Assembly (NCBI RefSeq): GCF_032854445.1
Contig: NC_088307.1
Coordinates: forward strand, 27,258,547 to 27,322,546
Reading direction: 5' to 3'
DNA length: 64,000 nucleotides
From: Liolophura sinensis
Taxonomy: Eukaryota > Mollusca > Polyplacophora > Chitonida > Chitonidae
Made by a program: the position numbers and the translations under genes. Below the pieces are notes generated by a model. It did no database searches. It saw only the letters and a program-made list of their open reading frames with translations, and was not told where the DNA came from. The first letter of the stretch is position 1. Each line of letters starts with the position of its first letter. This document shows, one piece after another, positions 47,001-59,000 of this stretch.

Positions 47001-50000
47001 ATGTAATCTGATCCACACAAGCAAAAACTCTGGTGCATGTTTATGTAATCTGAACCACTCAAGCAAAAACTCTGGTGCATGTTTATGTAATCTGAACCAC
47101 TCAAGCAAAATCTCTTGTGCATGTTTATGTAATCTGAACCACTCAAGCAAAAACTCTGGTGCATGTTTATGTAATCTGATCCACATAAGCAAAAACTCTG
47201 GTGCATGTTTATGTAATCTGAACCACTCAAGCAAAAACTCTGGTGCATGTTTATGTAATCTGATCCACATAAGCAAAAACTCTGATGCATGTTTATGTAA
47301 TCTAAACCACTCAAGCAAAAACTCTGGTGCATGTTTATGTAATCTGATCCACACAAGCAAAAACTCTGGTGCATGTTTATGTAATCTAATCCACACAAGC
47401 AAAAACTCTGGTGCATGTTTATGTAATCTGAACCACTCAAGCAAAAACTCTGGTGCATGTTTATGTAATCTGATCCACACAAGCAAAAACTCTGGTGCAT
47501 GTTTATGTAATCTGATCCACACAAGCAAAAACTCTGGTGCATGTTTATGTAATCTGAACCACTCAAGCCAAAACTCTGGTGCATGTTTATGTAATCTGAA
47601 CCACTCAAGCAAAAACTCTGGTGCATGTTTATGTAATCTGATCCACACAAGCAAAAACTCTGGTGCATGTTTATGTAATCTGATCCACACAAGCAAAAAC
47701 TCTGGTGCATGTTTATGTAATCTGAACCACTCAAGCAAAAACTCTGGTGCATGTTTATGTAATCTGATCCACACAAGCAAAAACTCTGGTGCATGTTTAT
47801 GTAATCTGATCCACATAAGCAAAAACTCTGGTGCATGTTTATGTAATCTAAACCACTCAAGCAAAAACTCTGGTGCATGTTTATGTAATCTGATCCACAC
47901 AAGCAAAAACTCTGGTGCATGTTTATGTAATCTGATCCACACAAGCAAAAACTCTGGTGCATGTTTATGTAATCTGAACCACACAAGCAAAAACTCTGGT
48001 GCATGTTTATGTAATCTGAACCACTCAAGCAAAAACTCTGGTGCATGTTTATGTAATCTGATCCACACAAGCAAAAACTCTGGTGCATGTTTATGTAATC
48101 TGATCCACACAAGCAAAAACTCTGGTGCATGTTTATGTAATCTGATCCACACAAGCAAAAACTCTGGTGCATGTTTATGTAATCTGAACCACTCAAGCAA
48201 AAACTCTGGTGCATGTTTATGTAATCTGATCCACACAAGCAAAAACTCTGGTGCATGTTTATGTAATCTGATCCACACAAGCAAAAACTCTGGTGCATGT
48301 TTATGTAATCTGAACCACTCAAGCAAAAACTCTGGTGCATGTTTATGTAATCTGATCCACACAAGCAAAAACTCTGGTGCATGTTTATGTAATCTGAACC
48401 ACACAAGCAAAAACTCTGGTGCATGTTTATGTAATCTGAACTACTCAAGCAAAAACTCTGGTGCATGTTTATGTAATCTGAACCACTCAAGCAAAAACTC
48501 TGGTGCATGTTTATGTAATCTGATCCACACAAGCAAAAACTCTGGTGCATGTTTATGTAATCTGAACCACTCAAGCAAAAACTCTGGTGCATGTTTATGT
48601 AATCTGAACCACTCAAGCAAAAACTCTGGTGCATGTTTATGTAATCTGATCCACACAAGCAAACACTCTGGTGCATGTTTATGTAATCTGATCCACACAA
48701 GCAAAAACTCTGGTGCATGTTTATGTAATCTGATCCACACAAGCAAAAACTCTGGTGCATGTTTATGTAATCTGATTCACACAAGCAAAAACTCTGGTGC
48801 ATGTTTATGTAATCTGAATCACTCAAGCAAAAACTCTGGTGCATGTTTATGTAATCTGAACCACTCAAGCAAAAACTCTGGTGCATGTTTATGTAATCTG
48901 AACTACTCAAGCAAAAACTCTGGTGCATGTTTATGTAATCTGAACCACACAAGCAAAAACTCTGGTGCATGTTTATGTAATCTGATCCACACAAGCAAAA
49001 ACTCTGGTGCATGTTTATGTAATCTGAACCACACAAGCAAAAACTCTGGTGCATGTTTATGTAATCTGAACTACTCAAGCAAAAACTCTGGTGCATGTTT
49101 ATGTAATCTGAACCACTCAAGCAAAAACTCTGGTGCATGTTTATGTAATCTGATCCACACAAGCAAAAACTCTGGTGCATGTTTATGTAATCTGAACCAC
49201 TCAAGCAAAAACTCTGGTGCATGTTTATGTAATCTGAACCACTCAAGCAAAAACTCTGGTGCATGTTTATGTAATCTGAACTACTCAAGCAAAAACTCTG
49301 ATGCATGTTTATGTAATCTGAACCACTCAAGCAAAAACTCTGGTGCATGTTTAAGCAGTTTGGATCGCACAAGCAAAGCTTTTGCTACATGTTTAAGCAG
49401 TTTGGACCGCACAAGCAAAGCTTCTGCTACATGTTTAAGCAGTTTGGACCGCACAAGCACAGCTTCTGCTACATGAGCTAGCAACTTTAAGCACAAAAGC
49501 AAACATTATACTACTTATTCAAGCAATTTGAAGCACAAAATCAAATATTCTACTAAATGTACAAGCAATTTGAAGCACACAATCAAATATTCTACTAAAT
49601 GTACAAGCAATTTGAAGCACAAAATCAAATATTATACTAAATGTACAAACAATTTGAAGCACAAAATCAAATATTCTACTAAATGTACAAACAATTTGGA
49701 GCACACAAGCAGAAATTCTGCCACACGTACAAGGAATTTGAACCATTCAGGCAAACGTTCTGCTAAACGTGCAAATAATTTGAACCATGCAAGCAAACAT
49801 TGTGCTACGCGTGTAAGCAATATGAACCATACAAATAAACACTCTACTATATGTGCAAGCAAATTGAACCATACAAGCAAACTTTCTGCTACACGTGCGA
49901 ACCATTTGAACCATACCAGCAAAGATTCCGCTTCATATGCACAAGCTACACAAACCCCAAACGGAACAGGAAAGTAAAGTGCAAACGCTTTAAACCCCAA

Positions 50001-53000
50001 AAGAAAACGTTCTTCTTCGCGTGCAAACTACACGAGCACCTCACCGTACATCAGCGGTATGTGTAAGCACAGTTGAACTACAGCCTGTATCTGTCTATTG
50101 TTTTCATCCTTTGTAGCTTGTGATTGTGACATTAGCGGTACTCAGAACAACACCAATCTGTGCAACAAGACAACTGGCCAGTGTCTGTGCAAAACTTACA
50201 CCGAAGGGGAAAGATGTGACAGGTGTAAGGTAAGCGGGTTGCTCAGCATCACCAGAACATGGCCACTTTTACTTTACTTGCAGCTAGGAAAAAGCTACCA
50301 CTGATAATGAGGTCGCACTGGCCCAGTGGAATTTTGAGAAAGCCTCATGAAGTAGGTGAGGTTGTGAGTTTTGCAAATCCCTGAGGTTCTCACTCTACTG
50401 TCTGTTGAAGCTTATATTATATATACACTTTATTATTATATATATTTGGGGGGCCAAATGCACCAACCTTGATAAAACATCATGCTTGTCTAGTACCGGC
50501 TTATTAAAATATGATAAAAGTCGAATTTAAACCCCATTACACGTGTACCTACTTCTGCAATACTGCACACGTGCTGGCAGAATAAGTCTGCTAATAGACT
50601 TCAGTTTGAATACACTTTTCTGTCACGTTTTTACACCTCCAGTTCCAGTTTTACACCTCCCAAGCTTCTGTATCTCTGATTCTATGCTCTCTAATGCGTG
50701 TTCATTTAGCATATTGAAATCTGCGCTTAAGAATAGTCAACATTTGAAAGAAAGTTACAATGTAGCGAGTATATACTGGCGATATCCATCCCCTGTAAGG
50801 CCGTTTTCACCAGAATGTGTTAAAGTAATATTGGTATTACCCGCTTTTGGAGGTCTCCATTCTAGATTTCTTTTGAAGCACAACCACGTGGCAAGTCATT
50901 ACGATATGCTCTTTAACGAAACTGTTTCGTCTATACTCTGGAAGCCCCACGAGAAAGCTTCAAGTGACTCTATGCATTTTGTATTTTGTTTATTACCTTG
51001 TTTCTTTCTACCTTGCGGATGCACATTTTCCCAAACACCTTTGCTTTTTGTATCCCTTGGTGTTAATGTTACTTTGCTGATGCACACTTTCCCGTATATC
51101 TTTGGTTTTGTATCTCTTGGTGTTACTTTGGGGATGCACACTTTCCCATACATCTTTGGTTTTCTTTCCCTTGGTGTTACTTTGGGGATGCACACTTTCC
51201 CATACACCTTTAGTTTTGTATCTTTTGATACTTGGTGAATTCACACTTTGCCAAACACCTTTGGTTTTGTATCCCTTGGGGCTGTCTCTGTGTTCCTACG
51301 TGGTGACGCACGCTTACCCATGCACGTTTGGTTTCCTGTCTCTGTGTTGCTACGTGGTGACGCACGCTTACCCATGCACGTTTGGTTACCTACCTCTGTG
51401 TTGCTACGTGGTGAGGCACGCTTACCCCATGCACGTTTGGTTTCCTATCTCTGTGTTGCAAAAGGGTGAGGCACACTTACCCATGCACGTTTGGTTTCCT
51501 ATCTCTGTGTTACTACGTGGTGACGCACGCTTACCCATGCACGTTCGGTTTCCTATCTCTGTGTTACTACGTGGTGACGCACGCTTACCCATGCACGTTT
51601 GGTTTCCTGTCTCTGTGTTGCTACGTAGTGACGCACGCTTACCCATGCACGTTTGGTTACCTATCTCTGTGTTACTAAGTGGTGAGGCACGCTTACCCAT
51701 GCATGTTTGGTTTCCCATCTCTGTGTTGCTATGTGGTGACGCACGCTTACCAATACCACTTTTGTTTCGTGTCCATTGCTCTTTTCTTGATAGCGCTAGC
51801 ACTACATTCTGTACACATATGTTCGTATCTTTTATTGTTGCCTTTGTATGACTCACATCACAATAGTAGCTGTAGATGGTTAGTATATTATGTCTGGTGA
51901 GTATGGAAGGATGTTACAGTTAGGCAGCACCATAAACAGCTTGACATGTCGCCTGATTACGGTGTAAGCGAAAACAATCTGTCTACATGTAAGACATTGA
52001 CCCTGTCTGATTCCCAGGGGGCCTCGTTGACTCAGAAAGTTAAATCACTGTCTGGCTGCGTCCACCAGGCACTTGACCTAAATTGCTTGATAGTCGCGTG
52101 TTTGAATCTGACTTTGGCCGCGGTTTTAAGTCATGTGGTTTGTCAGGAACCTAGCAAACTGCTGGTGATTTAATCAGGGCACTCCGGTTTCGGCTACACA
52201 TAAGTTTCAGAGCCACCATATTAGTGACAAATTCTGAAACGCGACGTTAAACGGTAATCAACAAATAATCAATCAACCAACCATTCAATCAATCAATCAA
52301 TCATTTTAGGCCGAGTTCTACAATCTGAACATCGATAACCCGGACGGTTGCAGCCCGTGCAACTGTGACCCCGGTGGAGCGCTAAGCCCCTCGTGTCCCA
52401 TTACTGGGGGACAGTGTGATTGCCGCCCAGGTCTGTCAGGTCTGCAATGCAAACAACCCGACACGGGCATGTTCATCCCGAAGATGGACTACTACCTGTT
52501 TGAGGCAGAATTCCAGACTCCGTTGGTAAGTTTTATTAAAGTTTTAAAAAGTCAAAAAACTCTTGTTTTTTTTATGCGTAAGATGGAGAACTGCATGTAT
52601 ACTGACTACCATTCCTGTGCATTTAAAACAGCATTGCAAATCATGTATTAAAATATAATTTTTGTGAACAGGGTTAATATTCTAATTCACATCACAAAAG
52701 TAAGCATTTGTAGGGTTTTTTTTTTTGCTATAGCTTTTTAATTTTTGAGCGGGTTGTTCAGTAAAAAATGTTTATTTACAGATAATATCATTTGATTTGA
52801 AGAAAGATATGTTGAGTATTTTTCATTTTGTTTTTTCTATGTGGTTATTATTAGTATTTTTATTATTATTCAGAGTGGGACAGTCGTCGAGAGAGAAGGC
52901 CACGGGTTGGAAGGTGCCACAGTAACAGGTCATGGGTTTGTCGAGCTAGGCCCCTCCCAGTCTGTCACATTCAGCGTCAGTGTGAAGGCCACACAGCTGT

Positions 53001-56000
53001 ACGAGCTCGTCATCAGATATGAGGTATGTGTCATCAGATATGAGGTATGTGACATCAGGTATGAGGTATGTGATATCAGGTATAAGGTATGTGTCATCAG
53101 ATATGAGGTATGTTTCATCAGATATGAGGTATGTGTCATCAAATACCAGGTGTGCGACATCAGATGTGAGGCATGTGACATCAGATATGATGTATGTGAC
53201 ATGAGGTATGAGGTATCTGTCATCAGGTATGAGGTATCTGATATCAGATATGAGGTATGTGACAGCAGGTATGAGGCATGTGACATCAGGTATGACGTAT
53301 GTGATATCAGATATAAGGTATGTGGCATCAGGTATGATGTATGTGACATCTGATATGAGGTATTTGTCATCAGCTACGAAGTATGTGTCATCAGGTATGA
53401 GGTATGTGTCATCAGGCATGAGGTATGTGTCATTAGGTATGAGGTATGTGTCATCAGGCATGAGGTATGTGTAATCAGACGTGAGGTATGTGACATGAGG
53501 TATGAGGTATATGTCATCAAACATGAGGTGTGAGGTATGTGATATGAGGTATGAGGTATGTGTCATCAGGTATGAGGTATGTGACATGAGGTATGAGGTG
53601 TGGGTGATCAGGTATGAGGTATGTGACATGAGGTATGAGGTAATTGTCATCAGGTATGAGGTGTGTGACATGAGGTATGAGGATTGTGACACCAGATACG
53701 AGGTATGTGACATGAGGTATGAGGTATATGTCATCAGACATGAGGTATGTGACATGAGGTATGAGGTATATGTCATCAGACATGAGGTATGTGACATGAG
53801 GTATGAGGTATGTGACATGAGGCATGAGGTATGTGTCATCAGGTGTGAGGTATGTGACATGAGGTATGTGTCATCAGGCATGAGGTATGTGTCATCCGGT
53901 GTGAGGTATGTGACATGAGGTATGTGTCATCAGGCATGAGGTATGTGTCATCCGGTGTGAGGTATGTGTCATCAGACATGAGGCATGTGACATGAGGTAT
54001 GAGGTATGTGACATGAGGTATGAGGTATGTGACATGAGGTATGAGGTATGTGTCATCAGGTGTGAGGTATGTGTCATCAGGTACGAGGTATGTGACATGA
54101 GGTATGAGGTATGTGACATGAGGTATGAGGTATGTGACATGAGGTATGAGGTATGTGTCATCAGGTGTGAGGTATTTGTCATCAGGTATGAGGTATGTGA
54201 CATGATTTGTGAGGCAATTGTCATCAGGTATGAGGTATGTGACATGAGGTATGAGGTATGAGTTTTAGCCTCATTGAGCGATATAGCTTGACCTAAAGTT
54301 TTAGTCGAAGTTCCAACTTGTTGAGAGCGTTTACGGCACCATTCGTGACACGAAATCACTCAATCTGTTACAGACTGATACCGTTTGGCCTGATGTTGGA
54401 GTCCTGGTAGCTATGGTTGGTGGCGCCCCTTATACCTGCGATGGACAAGATTTTTCAGCGGGAGAACAGTTTACTGGATCTATCGAAATCCCGATCGCAC
54501 CATCAGCTGGTACCATTATTATGGTTATACATTTACATGCAATAATGCCTCACTGTTTCATGTACAACTATAATGTTGTTTCCTCAACGACCTTGAACTT
54601 ATCAACCGACAACTAGTTTGAAGTTTTAATTCGGTGTCATGCCTAGAATATCGACTGTGTCCCCTGCATCATTGCAAATAGGTCTTGTGATTATTCAGTC
54701 TGTGGAATCGAACGTGGCGCTCAGGCGGGGGAAGGTTTAGCAACCTGCAGAGGGTCGTGGCTTCCTCAGGGTTCTGTCCGGTTTCCTCCGGCCGTAATGC
54801 TGGTCGCCGTAGTATGAATGAAATATTTTAGAGCACGGCTTAAGAAGGACAGTTAAATAAGTAGCTACTTAGAGCGTGTCAGGTATGGAACAGTTTTAAG
54901 TAAATCTGTGTCCAGTTTCACCAATAATTTAGTTTGCACTTTGTACAAGCTAGGACAATTCAAGACCTCGTGTTTGTTTATTGGATTGTTAACATGGAGA
55001 AGTAGATTCCGTGACAGGATGGTTTTCTCTCCGGTCGTACGTGGGAAGGTCTGACAGCAACCTGCGGATGGTCATGGGTTTTCACCGGACTCTGTCCGGT
55101 TTCCTCCCACCATAATGATGGTCACCGTTGTATAAGTGAAATATTCTTGTGTACGGCTTAAAATAAATAAATAGATAAATAAATAAATAGTTTTCGAGAT
55201 AGTCAAAAACGGATTCACAAAAGAAATGTAAGATTCTTCCTGATGCATTGGTAAAGTGTAGCAGAACACGACCTTGACCGAACTTAATTTCGGGTAATTA
55301 TTTATTTATATGATTGATTTACCCCGTACTAAAGAATATTTCATTCATATGATGGCGGCTAACATCATGGTGGGAAGAAACATGGCTGGCACGACCGGAG
55401 AGGAAGTCAGCATCAGCTGGGCTTCAACACGGCGACTAAACTGGTGAGAGACTCCTGGGCCATTTTGCCGAGCTCTCATGTTAACACCTCGGCTACGAAG
55501 CCTCTAATTTCTCGTATATGGTTTCTTGAACGACGTTGTCCAATGCTACAGCGCCTCAAGATGACGTGATTTACGGAAGAAAGTTGCGTACATTAATTAT
55601 CGAAGTTTTGTACTTGCAGAAGTGGGCCACCTATGAAATAAAACTAATTCATAACTACCCTGATTTTCGAATCCTACAATAAACTCACATGCACGTGCAG
55701 ACTGTCCCATTTACTGGAGGAATTTTAATGAAATAAATGAATTGAAAATGGACTAACTGTTTGCGTTTACAGGAGCTGTAAGCGCCTTGAAGGCCTGTCT
55801 GTCTGCAGGAGAGTCTTACACCGTGACGACCACCTTGGCAAACGACATTGTGGGGAGTTCAGGGGCACGGATTCTCGTCGATTCGGTAAAGTGATGATTT
55901 ACCCCCGACCTTTTCCAAACATTACCACCCCGTGCCATATTATATTCAATCAATTATATTTCTTTATTACTTTAAATTCCAGTTAACGTACAGAATACAT

Positions 56001-59000
56001 GTATATTAATTCAGTTGTTGTCCTTTTTTAATTGTGAAATAATTATAATGTTTTCAACCCTCCATGGACGATTAAAAGTACACTATGTGTACGTACAGTT
56101 AGGGATAAAATTTAAGTTCAAAACTTGACTTTCAAGAGCAACATTGATTTGGAAATTATTTGAAGTCTCAAAAAGTAACTACATTTGGGTATAGATGCAC
56201 ATTTTAATTAGTCATTCAAATTAAAGATCCTTAAAATTGGTACCGGCCCCGTTGTCTCAATTGTTAGAGCGTCCGCTTCGGGGGCGGCAGATGCCGGGTC
56301 ACACCTAAGACCTTAAAAGAGAAAGTTGTAGCATCATCGGTTTACGTTCAGTATTAAGGGGAACAACAACGACCGATTAACCGGTGTTAATATAATGGCT
56401 TACGTGGGGCAGCTTACTTGCCTTCGGTAAGTCGTCTGAGTGAAACAGCTCTAGATAAAGAGTGGTGGAAATCCGTCCTGCAACAAGGCACATTACATGG
56501 ACTCTAGGGATTCCTTCGTTATTTATTTTTTTCTTTGATTGGTGTTTTACGCCGTTCTCAAGAATATTTCACTTATACGACGACGGCCAGCATTATGGTG
56601 GGTGGAAACCGGGCACAGCCCGGGGGAAACCCACGACCATCCGCAGGTTGCTGACAGACCTTCCCACTTACGACCGGAGAGGAAGCCAGCATGAGCTGGA
56701 CTTGAACTCACAGCGACCGCATTGGTGAGAGGCTCCTGGGTCAGGATTCCTTCGTCGTCATATGAGTGAAAAATTGTTAAGGACGACGTTAAACCCCAAG
56801 CACTCACTCACTCCTTAAGTTTGAGGTGATTTTTTTTTTTGGGGGGGGGGGGCATTTGCAATTAGGTTTCTGCACTGTGCAATAACGTTGTATTTTGTCA
56901 GCCTATTGTACACGAAGGTTTGGAGTGTTGTGAGTAGTTTCCTTTGAAGGTAGTTTTCACCAAGATTGTAATAATATTTGAGATGGCTCTCTTGGGGAAA
57001 GCAGTGAACGTCACAAGTGGAAAAGAACCACAGCTTCGTCTACGAAAACTTACCGCCGTTATCCAAGTGAAATGAACGGCGAAATAAACAAGTCAATTAA
57101 TCAGTCATGTTTTCCTTTTTTTATCGTAGATTGTCCTTCTACCTGATATTACCAAGTTACAGATGTTCGGTCGTATTGGCAACACCAGTCTGGCTCTGCA
57201 GTGTTACGAGGCGACGAAATCAGTCTTAGGTTCCCAAGCAGTAGATCCTCTATGTGCACAACTCGGTTATTCTGCCATGGCCGAACTGCTGAATGGCGCT
57301 CAACGTAAGTATAACGCACAATAATGGTCCGCTCTCACTGCCTGAATGTTCATTTATGCTTGTATGTTTAAGCTGGGCTTGAACTCACAGCGACCTCTTT
57401 GGTGAGAGGCTCCTATGTCATTGTGCAGCGCTGGCGTGCAAACCCCTCCGTCATATGACGGAATATGGGTCTACTGTGTGTTTTTTGTGGAATGGCATCC
57501 ATGCTGCCAATGTTCCGCTCTCCCGTAGTCTGTGGGGCCTTGGTGACCATTAACGGTCGACGACACTTGTGTGGCCATTTCTCCAGTCTAACCGTCGTTG
57601 GAGGCTATATTTGTCTGTAATGTCACGTCGTGCGAAAAATTAAAAATTAAACTGGTAGTATATAATCAAGCTTACTCGTTGAAAAGACTGTCTGTGAAAG
57701 TAGGTAATTCATGTTGTTATACTGCTGTGCATTTGTGAGGACTAATCCCGGTTTCTTCCTCACTATAGCCTGACCGTCGTCGGAAAATTCAAATTTTCTT
57801 AAAGGATACATGGAACTGTTTGTTTTTGTTCCCTAATATGAAGTTTGAGATCTGTTCTAATTTATACATATACCACCAAGTTTTTCAGCTTTCTTCTCTT
57901 TGTGCAAAAGTGACTTTAATCTCCACTTTTCCTAAGGCCTTAGCGGCTAATTAGAAAATTAAATAGCTGCAGTCGTGACGTCAGCGGTGTCATAACAACC
58001 CCGTGAGGGAGGAGAGAAAGGATATAAGGGGCTAAGCTGATTCCGCGATGACGTCATTTCCGAAAATGTCCGACGAATGAAAGAAAATATACATAAACTA
58101 GAAGAGCTATTAACACATATAAAATATGACTGACAAATGAAAATGTAAATTTGACTTTTTGAAGTAACTTCCTTCGTGTTCCCAAACTTGTACCTTTTAA
58201 GCTCTGTTAAGTTATGAAATAACAAAATGAGAAATGTGTATTGTGTTGTTCTTTAGCTTGTGATTGTGGATCTGAAGGCGTGGAGCCAGGCACGGTGTGT
58301 GATCCGTTTGGCGGGCAGTGTGTGTGTAAAAAAGGGGTAATAATGCCGGGTTGCACAACTTGCAAAGTGTTCCACTACGACACCACTATTGCTGATGGAT
58401 GCATTGGTGAGTAAAACAGGAGAAAACGAGACGGCGACGCATAAACATGTCTAAAATCCACACTGCCATCAAGAACTGGACACTATCAACAGCAACCACA
58501 GTAACAGAACTATTCGTCGCAGCCAGAAATAAGCTAGTAATAAAATCGACTCTGGTGTTTCCTCATTGCGTGTTTTGAATTTCTTAGTTCGTTAAAAGAT
58601 AAATGGAATCCAATAAATTATTTATTTTGATCAAGACAGCGCACTGGCTATTTTGATGTATCCCTGTATAATCGACTTTGGATTATAGGTTAAAAGGAGA
58701 GTTACTGCCAATGTACATGCAAAGGGTCAAAGGGCAGGCCAGTGTAGTTGTCTCCACGGGAACAGAGGTCAAAGGGTCGAAGAGGGCGTTGTTACCCATA
58801 TATAGACCATTGCGCTTGATTACGTGGACTTTTCCGATTTCACCTAAATGCCATAGAGGAAAGTATACATGGCATATATACGTGAATTCAGAAAGGTCAC
58901 TCGTTTATGAAAAGCAAGAAACGAGTAACTGAATAATTTAATATATAAATAAATGAACGAATTCTGACAGCCTCCAAAGGTTTGAATAAATTGCCTTTAA

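Noticed and set aside
46744-49476. 910-residue + strand ORF (and - strand ORFs of 846 and 549 residues) as a giant repetitive protein
   Set aside because: It is a 42-bp tandem array inside a laminin intron. The unit is 14 codons without stops, several frames are open at once on both strands, and there is no non-repeat domain.
52946-53881. Repeat protein on the - strand over the 21-bp array
   Set aside because: Shadow of the donor-derived 21-bp array.
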